Assembly: GCA_942492055.1 (NCBI GenBank)
Contig: CALODP010000019.1
Location: 372,001 to 436,000, forward strand
Source of the DNA: CALODP01 sp942492055
GTDB taxonomy: Bacteria > Bacteroidota > Ignavibacteria > Ignavibacteriales > Melioribacteraceae
DNA: 64,000 nucleotides
Direction: 5' to 3'
The position numbers and the translations under genes are program-made. The notes below the pieces were generated by a model. That model searched no databases. It was not told the origin of the DNA and was given only the letters and a program-made list of their open reading frames with translations. Shown piece after piece: positions 17,297 to 24,565 of the stretch (its first letter is position 1; each line of letters begins with the position of its first letter).

Positions 17297-18613
17297 GGTA
17301 GTGTCTCAAAAAGTGTGTAAATAAAAAAAACACTATATTCGCACAAAAAAAAGGAGACACCATGGAAAAAGGGAATAAAGAAGAATTGAAAGGATTACTA
17401 AAGAAAGAACTAAAAGGAAAAGATGTACATAGTTTTTTTGACGAGTTATATAAGGAAACCATAGAAACTCTGTTAGAAGCAGAAATGGATGAACATCTGG
17501 GCTATGAGAAGTACCAAAAGAGAGAAGAAGAAGGAAAAGAAAACAGTAGGAACGGCAATAAAGCCAAGCTAGTAGAGACTAAAAACGGGGAATACAGCAT
17601 AGAAGTACCGCGAGATAGGAATGGGAGTTTCACCCCAAAACTAGTCCCGAAGCGAAAGAAAGTAATAGATATGATAGAAGAAAAGATACTGTTATTGTAC
17701 AGCAAAGGAATGAGCGTAAGAGACATACAAGAGAGTATAGAAGACATATATGGGGTGAAGATAGATAAAAGCTCGATATCGAGAATGACCGATAAAATAT
17801 TACCGAAAATAGAAGAATGGAGGAACAGACCACTGGACAAATTATATTATATCGTCTGGATGGACGCCCTCCATATAAAGATAAGAGAGAACTACAGATT
17901 AGCAGACAAAACAATAAACATAGCCATCGGCTTAAACAGCGAAGGGCGCAAGGAAGTATTAGGCCTATGGCTAAGCAAAGAAGAATCCTCATCCTACTGG
18001 TATGAAGTATTAACAGACCTAAAATCAAGAGGAGTAAAAGACATCCTAATAAGCTCAACAGACAATCTGAAGGGATTTACGGATGTAATCAAGAAAACAT
18101 TCACAAAAACCGTAACTCAAGTCTGTGTGCTACATCAAATACGCAACACACTAAGATACGTAGCCTATAAGGATAGAAAGCTTTTTACTATAGATCTGAA
18201 GAATGTTTATGAAGCTCCGAACAAAGAAGCCGGAGAAAAGGCACTCGAAGAATTAAGAGAGAAATGGGGAAGCAAATATAGGATGCCAATCAACTCATGG
18301 TTTACAAATTGGGAGAATCTATCGAACTATTTTGATTATCCCGTTGAAATAAGAAAGCTCATTTATACTACAAATATTATAGAGAATCTAAATAAGAACA
18401 TTAGAAAATACACAAAGAATAAGACCCAATTCCCAACCGATGAAGCTGCCATTAAAGCTGTTTATTTGGCATGTAGAAACGTAGAAAGAGCTTGGACTAA
18501 ACCTATAGCCGGATGGGGTTTTATTTTAAATCAATTTAAGGATATATTTGCCGAGAGATTAGAAAACTAGTATTCACTTATTTTCGAATGTACACACTTT
18601 TTGAGACACTACC
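17297..18613 (+). mobile_element. IS256-family insertion sequence, complete
   Basis: 1,317 bp element bounded by perfect 23-bp terminal inverted repeats (17297-17319 and 18591-18613; the left end starts GGTAGTGTCTCAAAAAGTG), with an 8-bp target duplication CTATATTT on both sides and one full-length transposase gene. Identical ends, an intact frame and an intact duplication indicate a recent, probably active insertion. It landed 34 bp after the terminator of the upstream gene, so it disrupts no recognisable gene. Confidence 0.97.
17362..18570 (+). CDS. IS256-family (MULE) transposase
   Basis: 402 aa, the normal size for the family. An N-terminal part (EEMDEHLGYEKYQ region) is followed by the DDE catalytic core: first Asp in YIVWMDALHIKI, second Asp in SSTDNLKGFTDVI, the VCVLHQIRNTLRYV motif (C/D-x2-H type), and the Glu within TTNIIENLNKNIRKYTKNK. 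AAGGAGACACC stands before the ATG. It fills the element between the terminal repeats. Catalyses copy-out/paste-in transposition. No frameshift or stop was seen. Confidence 0.96.
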   Translation: MEKGNKEELKGLLKKELKGKDVHSFFDELYKETIETLLEAEMDEHLGYEKYQKREEEGKENSRNGNKAKLVETKNGEYSIEVPRDRNGSFTPKLVPKRKKVIDMIEEKILLLYSKGMSVRDIQESIEDIYGVKIDKSSISRMTDKILPKIEEWRNRPLDKLYYIVWMDALHIKIRENYRLADKTINIAIGLNSEGRKEVLGLWLSKEESSSYWYEVLTDLKSRGVKDILISSTDNLKGFTDVIKKTFTKTVTQVCVLHQIRNTLRYVAYKDRKLFTIDLKNVYEAPNKEAGEKALEELREKWGSKYRMPINSWFTNWENLSNYFDYPVEIRKLIYTTNIIENLNKNIRKYTKNKTQFPTDEAAIKAVYLACRNVERAWTKPIAGWGFILNQFKDIFAERLEN

Positions 18614-18621
18614 CTATATTT
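18614..18621. repeat. Target-site duplication, right copy
   Basis: CTATATTT directly following the right inverted repeat; identical to 17289-17296. Confidence 0.9.
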
Positions 18622-18659
18622 CCCCCTTCACACCGGGAATAATGAAAATTACTAGGCAT

Positions 18660-19045
18660 TCAAAGCAAAGTATCTGAAGTTCAGAGCAAAGCACCCGGAA
18701 AAACTTACGGAGTTTTATAAGATTGTATTAAAGCGTCTGTTAAAAATAGCGGAGGAGATGAAAAAACTTACGGATCAGGTGGAATTTGAAGTAGAGCGTC
18801 TGCAATTCAGAGCAAAGTGTCTGAAGTTTGGAGTAAAGTAATGCTCCTTTGGTTTGAAGTTCAGCTCCTGAGCTCTGAATTCATGCTCCTTTGTTTCAAA
18901 CTTCACCTCCTTTGCTTCAAACTCATGCTCCTCCGGTTCAAACTTCAGCTCCTTTGCTTCAAATTCATGCTCCTCCGGTTCAAAGTTCACCTCCTCTGCT
19001 TCAAATTCATCCTCCTTTGGTCTGAATTCACACTTTAGGAGGATA
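18660..19045. repeat. 21-bp-period repeat tract encoding heptad-like peptides, in both orientations
   Basis: From about 18840 to 19040 the tract is built of 21-bp units (paired into 42-bp units), seen on the minus strand as alternating GAATTTGAAGCAAAGGAGCT and AACTTTGAACCGGAGGAGCA types. It is open on the minus strand from 19056 to 18775 (93 aa, FEPEEHE-FEAKELK heptads). Copies in the opposite orientation (TTCAGAGCAAAGTGTCTGAA type) occur at about 18676-18697 and 18797-18838 and read KFRAK-type heptads on the plus strand. No good RBS or conserved protein is seen, so I treat it as a repeat, with a degenerate coiled-coil gene as the alternative. From 19046 to 19350 I see only a REP-like hairpin and no convincing gene. 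Confidence 0.6.
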
Positions 19046-19152
19046 TACCTCGGCAATTTGGGCTTTTACCTTCACTTTTTTGGGATAGAGGGAGGAAATA
19101 TTAGCCTCTTGTGGATGTGTAAAGAGAAATAGCCATTAGATATAGTATGTCG

Positions 19153-19179
19153 CTCCCCGACTTTGTCGGGATCTACGAC
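19153..19179 (+). repeat. REP-like hairpin repeat, copy 1
   Basis: CTC, then CCCGAC-TTT-GTCGGG stem-loop, then GATCTACGAC. A second copy with a differently paired stem and the same tail GGATCTACGAC is at 43257-43282. Compensated stem plus conserved tail suggests a dispersed intergenic repeat family. Confidence 0.5.
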
Positions 19180-19350
19180 CTATGGAGCTCACATATTTGG
19201 CGGGAATCCAGGCACATTATCTTGATAGAATTAGGATTGATGCAATTGATCAATGGAATGGGGCTTGGAAATGAATATTTTGAAAAGCCTGATCCGCAAC
19301 TTGATACGAAAAAGAATTTTGTATTAAGCTGCGGAATCAAATCAATATAT

Positions 19351-21048
19351 CTATTTCAGATAATCAGGAACATATTCCATTCGTTTTATCTTGTTAGTCG
19401 GAGTTTTGATAAAGGGAGAAGTTTGTTCGATAACCTCACCGATTTTGGAGAATGCAGGTAGGTTCATATTTGCTTCTTTGCGTACTTTCTCCAGAATGGT
19501 GGTGATTTCAAGGGCAATAGCATTCTCTTCATTCTCTTTTTTCAGGCTATCAATATAAGTGTAGTTCGGATATATCCTTGCTACAAGCTTATTATCCAAT
19601 TTGTAAACAATAGTCTCTTCCACGAATATCGATTCCATAAGCTTTGCCTCGATAACCTCGGGATAAATATTCTCCCCCGAAGGCCCGACAATCACATTTT
19701 TCGAGCGCCCGGTAATAAAGAGGAATCCGTCTTTATCCAGGTAGCCTTTATCGCCGGTAATAAACCATCCGTCTTCGGTAAATGCTTTTTTGGTTTCGAT
19801 TTCGTTCTTGAAATATCCTTTCATCACATTGGGGCCCTTCACACAAATTTCCCCGATGCCTGAAACCGGATCCGGCTCGATTATCTTCAACTCGACATCG
19901 GTTATCGCGTGACCGGGAGAACCGGTTTTCTGTTCTTCCATTGATGAGAAAGCAACCAAAGGAGCGCACTCACTTAGGCCGTACCCGAGACAATAAGGAA
20001 TTCCCCCTTGCTGAAGAAAAGTTTCCACTTCGGAAGAAAAGCTTGCCCCGCCGATAATTACGCATTCAAGTCGGCCACCCAGAAGCTTGTAGACCTTTTT
20101 CCCGATTATTTTATAGAGCATCTTTTTAGTAAGCTTTGTTTTCGAAAGCATTCTTAGCATACCGCTCTTGGCAATAGTAGGGACAACCTGCTTGTGGTAA
20201 ATCTTCTCGAAAACCAAAGGAACCGCTCCCATAATTGTGGGACGGACTTTCTGCATGGCGTCCAGAAGTATCTTTGGCGCAGGAGGACGATTGAGATAGT
20301 AAATGGAAGCTCCGTGGCGAATAATTGAAAGGAACGCCGATGTAGAACCGAACGCATGGGACAACGGAAGAATGGAAAGGATCACACTCTTTTCGTTAAT
20401 CACCTTCAACTGATCCGGTCCTTCGAAAAGATTACTCACAAGATTTTTGTGGGTCAGCATAACCCCTTTCGAGTGTCCTGTGGTGCCGGAAGTATAAAGT
20501 ATTTCTGCTATATCCTCCTCTTCAATCTCCTCTAGGGAATCGTTTTCCTTTTTCTCCTTTTGTTTCAAGACTTTTTCGGGAAACTCTTTAATTTGTTGCC
20601 AAAATCCTGTTTTCTTCTCTTTTTCAATCAGAAAAGAGAAATCATCAAGGCTGATTACACTATCCAATTTATTCAGCGACTCGAGAGTAAGATGACTGAA
20701 GGTTGCCTTGTCCATGAAGGCTCCTGCAGCTTCGGAATGCTTGATAATGTGATCAATATCGGCTTCGGGAAATCCTTCTAAAATAGGAACTGCTACAGCT
20801 CCCATTGTAGTAATAGCCATAAAAGCGATTGCCCAATTGGGGGAGGAAGGACCAAGTATAACAAGTTTATCCCCCTTTCCAATTCCCAGAACTCGCAATT
20901 TTGCTTTGAGAGTATCTACTCTCGAATAGAATTCGGTATATGATATCGGCTCTTCGTCAATTAAGGCCAAGGAAGGTCGTTCGGGATAGTTTTCAACTAC
21001 TTTGTCGAAAAAAGTATCTAATGTATATTTGGTTAATCCGTACTTCAT
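19351..21048 (-). CDS. AMP-dependent acyl-CoA ligase (long-chain fatty acid type)
   Basis: 565 aa ANL-superfamily enzyme that activates a carboxylic acid as acyl-AMP and transfers it to CoA. The nucleotide-binding loop LYTSGTTGHSKGVMLTH is near residue 190, with GYGLSECAPLV (A5 motif) and EDGWFITGDKGYLDKDGFLFITGRSKN (A7/A8) following, and a Lys-bearing C-terminal segment PTNKIKRMEY. The size and N-terminus fit long-chain fatty acyl-CoA synthetases (FadD-like); exact chain length cannot be read. It appears monocistronic, with the PIN-domain gene upstream on the same strand 94 bp away. Confidence 0.9.
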   Translation of the reverse strand: MKYGLTKYTLDTFFDKVVENYPERPSLALIDEEPISYTEFYSRVDTLKAKLRVLGIGKGDKLVILGPSSPNWAIAFMAITTMGAVAVPILEGFPEADIDHIIKHSEAAGAFMDKATFSHLTLESLNKLDSVISLDDFSFLIEKEKKTGFWQQIKEFPEKVLKQKEKKENDSLEEIEEEDIAEILYTSGTTGHSKGVMLTHKNLVSNLFEGPDQLKVINEKSVILSILPLSHAFGSTSAFLSIIRHGASIYYLNRPPAPKILLDAMQKVRPTIMGAVPLVFEKIYHKQVVPTIAKSGMLRMLSKTKLTKKMLYKIIGKKVYKLLGGRLECVIIGGASFSSEVETFLQQGGIPYCLGYGLSECAPLVAFSSMEEQKTGSPGHAITDVELKIIEPDPVSGIGEICVKGPNVMKGYFKNEIETKKAFTEDGWFITGDKGYLDKDGFLFITGRSKNVIVGPSGENIYPEVIEAKLMESIFVEETIVYKLDNKLVARIYPNYTYIDSLKKENEENAIALEITTILEKVRKEANMNLPAFSKIGEVIEQTSPFIKTPTNKIKRMEYVPDYLK

Positions 21049-21142
21049 CAGCGTTTCTCCGATTATTCAGAAGTATCTACAAATGTCCTTCTTAATTTAA
21101 CTCAAAAATCGGAGAATTGCTTTACAGGGCGCCAGAAGCCGA

Positions 21143-21820
21143 TCAACATATTTTCCATATATTCGCTTTAATATTTCTCATATGATTTTTTACTCTCCTA
21201 TCCATCTTAGTCAGATGGAGATAATTCCAGTAAGATCGATTTCTCTGCGCAATTGCTCTTTTAGATGGAATAAACTCAAAGGAAAATTCCTCTCTGAACT
21301 TTTCATAAAAATGATGTGGTAAATCGTAGTTAGCATACCAATAGTTTACGGTTTGCAGCATTACGGATTTATCTATAAAATTACTTTTATACATTAAAGA
21401 AAGGAGATCAAGAGTACTCATATAGGGAATTTCGAAAAATTCAGAAGCTAGCTGCATATCATAATCATCTGTGGCAAGAATAAGATCCATTTCCAGAGCA
21501 ATGGCCAAACGATAAATATCTATCGGGGAAAGGAGAGTGTTGTTTTTTTCGTTGAAATCCAAAACATGCCTTAAAACATATTTGATTTCATTCCATCTGT
21601 CATGAGGAACGGTGTAAGTTTTAATGCGTGAAAAATTGAGATTATTAATCCATTGAAACTTTTTCTTTAATCTCTTACTTCGATTCAGCTCCGTTTCCAA
21701 CCTGCTATGAGCCACAATGAAATATTTTTCTTTTCCGACTATTCCTCCGGTAAGCTTGCTGATATACTTTCCAAGTCTCAAAAAGGAATTCGTATCAAGT
21801 AATATCGTCTTATATCCCAT
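21143..21820 (-). CDS. PIN-domain protein (putative ribonuclease)
   Basis: About 225 aa. PIN-fold acidic residues are in order: YKTILLDTNSFLRLGKY (first Asp), SRLETELNR (Glu), LSPIDIYRLAIALEMDLILATDDYDMQLA (two further Asp sites). These typically coordinate Mg/Mn in a ribonuclease. The C-terminal 80 residues are basic and unusual (YDLPHHFYEKFREEFSFEF; TKMDRRVKNHMRNIKANIWK), perhaps RNA-binding. No small antitoxin gene is adjacent, so this is not obviously a VapC toxin. The ATG at 21820 is preferred to the TTG at 21829 because AGGAG sits too close to the latter. Confidence 0.72.
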   Translation of the reverse strand: MGYKTILLDTNSFLRLGKYISKLTGGIVGKEKYFIVAHSRLETELNRSKRLKKKFQWINNLNFSRIKTYTVPHDRWNEIKYVLRHVLDFNEKNNTLLSPIDIYRLAIALEMDLILATDDYDMQLASEFFEIPYMSTLDLLSLMYKSNFIDKSVMLQTVNYWYANYDLPHHFYEKFREEFSFEFIPSKRAIAQRNRSYWNYLHLTKMDRRVKNHMRNIKANIWKIC

Positions 21821-21983
21821 TTTCTTCAAAGCTCCTTAATTATTGCCAAAAGTAACCTTGCAGAATAATTCCCAGAATATAATGCTCAAACAAGAAAGAG
21901 TATAAAAACGTTCCTATAGAATTCATCCAAGAAGTTTTTTTTCGAAAATAATCCCATATTCGGGTCATTCCTCCCGAAAAGTA

Positions 21984-22012
21984 TTGATTAAGTTGATATA
22001 TAAATCTATTTT
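21984..22012 (+). promoter_or_regulatory. Possible sigma70-type promoter for LysM gene
   Basis: TTGATT (21984-21989), 17-nt spacer, TATTTT (22007-22012), 54 bp before the ATG. The region is AT-rich, so chance matches are likely. Confidence 0.3.
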
Positions 22013-22065
22013 AATAAGTGATCATAGAATTTCATTCAATCTGCAAATAATATCGAGGGGCAAAC

Positions 22066-22464
22066 ATGGAAAACAATAAGAAAATATTGTTTGGTGTGAT
22101 TGGATTGGTAATAGTAGTTATCATACTTTTATTGATCTTCGATCCGTTCAATATGATGAAAAAGGATGAATTAATTCCTCCGCCACCTCCGAAAGCGAAA
22201 ATTGAGAAAAAAGCTCAGCCCTCTCAAGCCGACTCTTTGACAACGGAGAAGAAAGAGATTACGAAAGAAGAGAAGAAAAAAGGGGACGATAAGAGAAGAG
22301 AAAAGAAAGGTATTCACGTAGTACAAGAGGGAGAGAGTTTATCTTTAATTGCTTACAAGTATTACGGAGATACCGAGAAATGGTTCGTTCTTCTTTTCGC
22401 GAATGAATCCAGATTTGACGACTGGAATATTATATATCCGGGACAAGAGCTAATCATACCGTAA
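22066..22464 (+). CDS. Membrane-anchored LysM-domain protein
   Basis: 132 aa. One N-terminal TM (LFGVIGLVIVVIILLLIF) anchors a Pro-rich then highly charged Lys/Glu linker (residues ~40-85), followed by a single C-terminal LysM: HVVQEGESLSLIAYKYYGDTEKW and NIIYPGQELIIP. LysM binds peptidoglycan, so this probably tethers the inner membrane to the wall from the periplasmic side. It is followed 83 bp later by a peroxiredoxin on the same strand, which may or may not share a transcript. Family is certain, role inferred. Confidence 0.85.
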   Translation: MENNKKILFGVIGLVIVVIILLLIFDPFNMMKKDELIPPPPPKAKIEKKAQPSQADSLTTEKKEITKEEKKKGDDKRREKKGIHVVQEGESLSLIAYKYYGDTEKWFVLLFANESRFDDWNIIYPGQELIIP

Positions 22465-22547
22465 AATATATTGTTTATTTTCGAATCCTTTTTACTGTTG
22501 CAACATCTCACTTATTAGAAACAATTAGATTTATATAGGAGAAAACA

Positions 22548-23207
22548 ATGCAAGAAGAAAAAAGATTTGGGATTCCCTTAATCGGGGATAAATTACCGGA
22601 AATGAAAGTTCAAACAACATGGGGAGAAATTGCTCTTCCAAGTCAGTATAAGGGAAAATGGCTGGTGTTATTTAGTCATCCTGCAGACTTCACGCCGGTT
22701 TGCACTACTGAATTCGTAGCCTTCGCAAATCGATATGAAGAATTTAGAAAATTAAACACTGAGTTAATAGGACTTTCAATTGATCAAGTTTTTTCACATA
22801 TTAAATGGGTCGAATGGATTGAAGAAAAACTTGATGTAAAAATTCCATATCCGGTTATAGCAGATGATATGGGTCAAGTTGCCGGTAAACTCGGAATGGT
22901 TCATCCGGGCAAGGGGACAAACACTGTGAGAGCAGTTTTTATTATTGATCCGGAAGCTACAATAAGATTGATGTTATTTTACCCGCAAGAAATCGGAAGA
23001 CAAGTTGACGAAGTTCTTAGGGCTTTAACAGCGCTTCAAATAGCGGATAATGAACAAGTAGCAATGCCGGAGAATTGGCCCAATAATGAACTTATAGGAA
23101 ATAAGGTTATTATTCCGCCACCGAAAGATGTAGCAATCGCAAAAGAAAGAAAAGATTCGCCACAAGGTTTCGACTGGTGGTTTACATATAAAAGTCTCAA
23201 CAGCTAA
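22548..23207 (+). CDS. 1-Cys peroxiredoxin (Prx6 type)
   Basis: 219 aa, Prx6/archaeal-type length with the extended C-terminal domain. The peroxidatic site PADFTPVCTTEF is near residue 52 and is the only Cys in the protein, so resolution must use an external thiol. The conserved Arg-bearing GKGTNTVRAVFIIDP segment and the C-terminal dimerisation arm (PPPKDVAIAKERKDSPQGFDWWFTYK) are present. It reduces hydrogen peroxide and organic peroxides in the cytoplasm. AGGAGAAAAC precedes the ATG; an intrinsic terminator follows. A ferritin-like gene is next, suggesting an oxidative-stress neighbourhood. Confidence 0.95.
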   Translation: MQEEKRFGIPLIGDKLPEMKVQTTWGEIALPSQYKGKWLVLFSHPADFTPVCTTEFVAFANRYEEFRKLNTELIGLSIDQVFSHIKWVEWIEEKLDVKIPYPVIADDMGQVAGKLGMVHPGKGTNTVRAVFIIDPEATIRLMLFYPQEIGRQVDEVLRALTALQIADNEQVAMPENWPNNELIGNKVIIPPPKDVAIAKERKDSPQGFDWWFTYKSLNS

Positions 23208-23234
23208 ACCCAGCTGGTTAAATCTCCTAACCTG

Positions 23235-23268
23235 GCCCGGTTCAATGAATCGGGCTTACTTTTATATT
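23235..23268 (+). terminator. Intrinsic terminator after peroxiredoxin
   Basis: GCCCGGTTC (23235-23243) pairs with GAATCGGGC (23247-23255), 9 bp including one G-U, 3-nt loop, followed by TTACTTTTATATTT. Confidence 0.8.
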
Positions 23269-23274
23269 TCCCTC

Positions 23275-23302
23275 TTGACTAAAATCTTTTTATGATTATA
23301 TT
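23275..23302 (+). promoter_or_regulatory. Candidate sigma70-type promoter for ferritin-like gene
   Basis: TTGACT (23275-23280), 16-nt spacer, TATATT (23297-23302), right after the peroxiredoxin terminator and about 100 bp before the next ATG. Confidence 0.5.
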
Positions 23303-23399
23303 AATAGCTACATTTTATTTCTCTCTAATGAGTATTTACTCTTGAAGATCCGCCTGATATTCGTTAGAAATGCTAGCATATAATATGGGAGAGAAAGCA

Positions 23400-23861
23400 A
23401 TGACACAATTCGAAAAGGCTATTGATTTTATGAACTTTGTAAAAGGTTTTCACCACACATTCGGAAAATATTTCAAATCCCTCCACAACGAATCTAAAAA
23501 CGAAAAGATCAAACTGATCCTCGAGTATCTTCATGAACATGAAGCAAAGATGGAAAAGTCTATTGACGAATATGAAGAGGGAATATCAAAAAAAGTTGAA
23601 GAGACATGGTTTCAATTCATAGATAAGCATAAAGCTCCGGAATGCATGAAAAATCTTAGAATCGATTCCGACTTGAATGTTGATGATTTGATTGAGATAT
23701 CGGTAAAACTGGATGATTGCTTAATAGAGCTATACAAAAGTCTGGCTGAAGCCTCCGAATCTACGGAAGTAAGGGAAGTATTCGAAAGTTTAGCATCTCT
23801 TGAAACCCATGAAAAAAGAAAAACTGTCCGCCAAATATTACGAACTGATCAGATGCTTTGA
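23400..23861 (+). CDS. Ferritin-like / rubrerythrin-like helical protein
   Basis: 153 aa, all-helical. Two His/Glu helices, HHTFGKYFKSLHNESKN / LEYLHEHEAKMEKSI in the first half and ESLASLETHEKRK at the end, resemble the ExxH pairs of ferritin-like di-iron bundles, and the length fits a single four-helix unit. It lacks the rubredoxin domain of true rubrerythrins. The ATG at 23400 is used because GGGAGAGAAAGC lies directly before it; the frame is open 10 codons further upstream. It follows a peroxiredoxin, consistent with peroxide or iron handling. The family call rests on pattern only. Confidence 0.6.
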   Translation: MTQFEKAIDFMNFVKGFHHTFGKYFKSLHNESKNEKIKLILEYLHEHEAKMEKSIDEYEEGISKKVEETWFQFIDKHKAPECMKNLRIDSDLNVDDLIEISVKLDDCLIELYKSLAEASESTEVREVFESLASLETHEKRKTVRQILRTDQML

Positions 23862-23866
23862 GCAAT

Positions 23867-24139
23867 TCACCAATTTATACCGGAGTTTTTTTCACGAAAC
23901 ATTAGTATTAATACTCCACAAATAACTATTGTTACAAAGGATATTAGCAAGGTAAGATCCAAACCCCAGACAAATACGTCTTCCCATTCCCCACCGGTGG
24001 AAGAATTGTTAATACCGGTAGCCTCGGAAAGAGTTTGAGAAAGAGTAAAGAATTCCCCACCAAATAGTTGCCAAGCGATAAATGCCAACAAAATAATCAG
24101 TATTCCGCTATAAGCCACCAATCTTTGTTTTCTGTTCAT
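23867..24139 (-). CDS. Small two-TM membrane protein
   Basis: About 90 aa with two hydrophobic helices (VAYSGILIILLAFIAWQLF and LDLTLLISFVTIVICGVLILM) separated by a ~30-residue polar loop containing EATGINNSSTGGEWED. Basic N-terminus MNRKQR. No family recognised. The frame opens at a GTG at 24151; the ATG at 24139 is used without strong RBS support. The structured RNA gene at 24270-24443 ends about 130 bp upstream on the same strand. It converges on the ferritin-like gene. Confidence 0.5.
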   Translation of the reverse strand: MNRKQRLVAYSGILIILLAFIAWQLFGGEFFTLSQTLSEATGINNSSTGGEWEDVFVWGLDLTLLISFVTIVICGVLILMFREKNSGINW

Positions 24140-24269
24140 ACCAATACTCACATTATTGCTATTTGGTTATGCAACAATCCTTATTCCGAAATAGTTCATT
24201 AGTACTTATCGGAAATCCACAAAATAGATAGAATACAAATTAGACTTAAATAGTGAGCAAGTCGGAAAG

Positions 24270-24443
24270 AAAAAAAAGACAAGGCGGAAGAACTATCCGG
24301 ATCATTTTTCGACAGCTGATTTACCCCCCGATTAATTAGCTATCGCGTTTTGGAAACTTTCGCATCGCCCCCAAGTATGATGGGATAGTTTCTATGGAAA
24401 TCCCCAACCATAGTCCGCCTTGTGCTCAATAGAGAGAAAAACT
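24270..24443 (-). ncRNA. Structured RNA gene (~170 nt), three-way junction with terminator tail, family unknown
   Basis: The minus strand has a consensus promoter, then a fold closed by a 10-bp stem P1 (24414-24423 with 24279-24288). Inside, a hairpin (24408-24413 with 24392-24397) abuts P1; P2 (24383-24390 with 24291-24298, 8 bp) follows one base later and continues via ATCAT/ATGAT; the apical part holds a hairpin over 24314-24341. These form a three-way junction. The 3' strand of P1 is followed by C and eight T residues (24277-24270), so P1 acts as the terminator stem. No ORF inside. It does not show tmRNA, SRP, RNase P or common riboswitch signatures. A leader of the small membrane gene is the alternative. 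Confidence 0.65.
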
Positions 24444-24449
24444 AATATC

Positions 24450-24478
24450 ATTATAGGGAAGAAAAGTAGATGTTGCAA
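24450..24478 (-). promoter_or_regulatory. Consensus sigma70-type promoter of the RNA gene
   Basis: On the minus strand TTGCAA (24478-24473), exactly 17 nt, then TATAAT (24455-24450). Transcription would start near 24443. It is the best promoter match in the window. Confidence 0.75.
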
Positions 24479-24494
24479 CAGCATATATGTGCGG

Positions 24495-24539
24495 TTTTAA
24501 AAACGCCGGGCAAAGGGATTAAGCGACCAATGCCCGACG
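24495..24539 (-). terminator. Intrinsic terminator of the PorV/secreted-protein operon
   Basis: 24504-24512 pairs with 24531-24539 (GTCGGGCA / TGCCCGGC core, one mismatch), and the minus-strand transcript continues GTTTTTAAAA. It lies 27 bp after the PorV-like stop. Confidence 0.7.
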
Positions 24540-24565
24540 CGCTAACTATTTAGGAGTAAATAGAA

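Noticed and set aside
17281..19045. Composite transposon or integron
   Set aside because: Only one complete IS with its own target duplication; the repeat tract beside it has no att or integrase features.
18775..19056. Firm 93-aa coiled-coil protein gene
   Set aside because: Open frame follows from a 21-bp repeat; no RBS or conserved start, and the opposite strand is equally open.
19182..19274. 30-codon frame reading AGIQAHYLDRIRIDAIDQW
   Set aside because: Looks protein-like but is very short, has no RBS and no recognised family; possibly a gene remnant.
21143..21820. VapC-type toxin-antitoxin locus
   Set aside because: No antitoxin-sized gene adjoins, and the protein is larger than VapC with a basic C-terminal extension.
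24270..24443. tmRNA, SRP RNA, RNase P or 6S RNA
   Set aside because: No tRNA-Ala-like ends or tag frame, no SRP apical motif, too short for RNase P, and a three-way junction rather than the long central-bubble rod of 6S.
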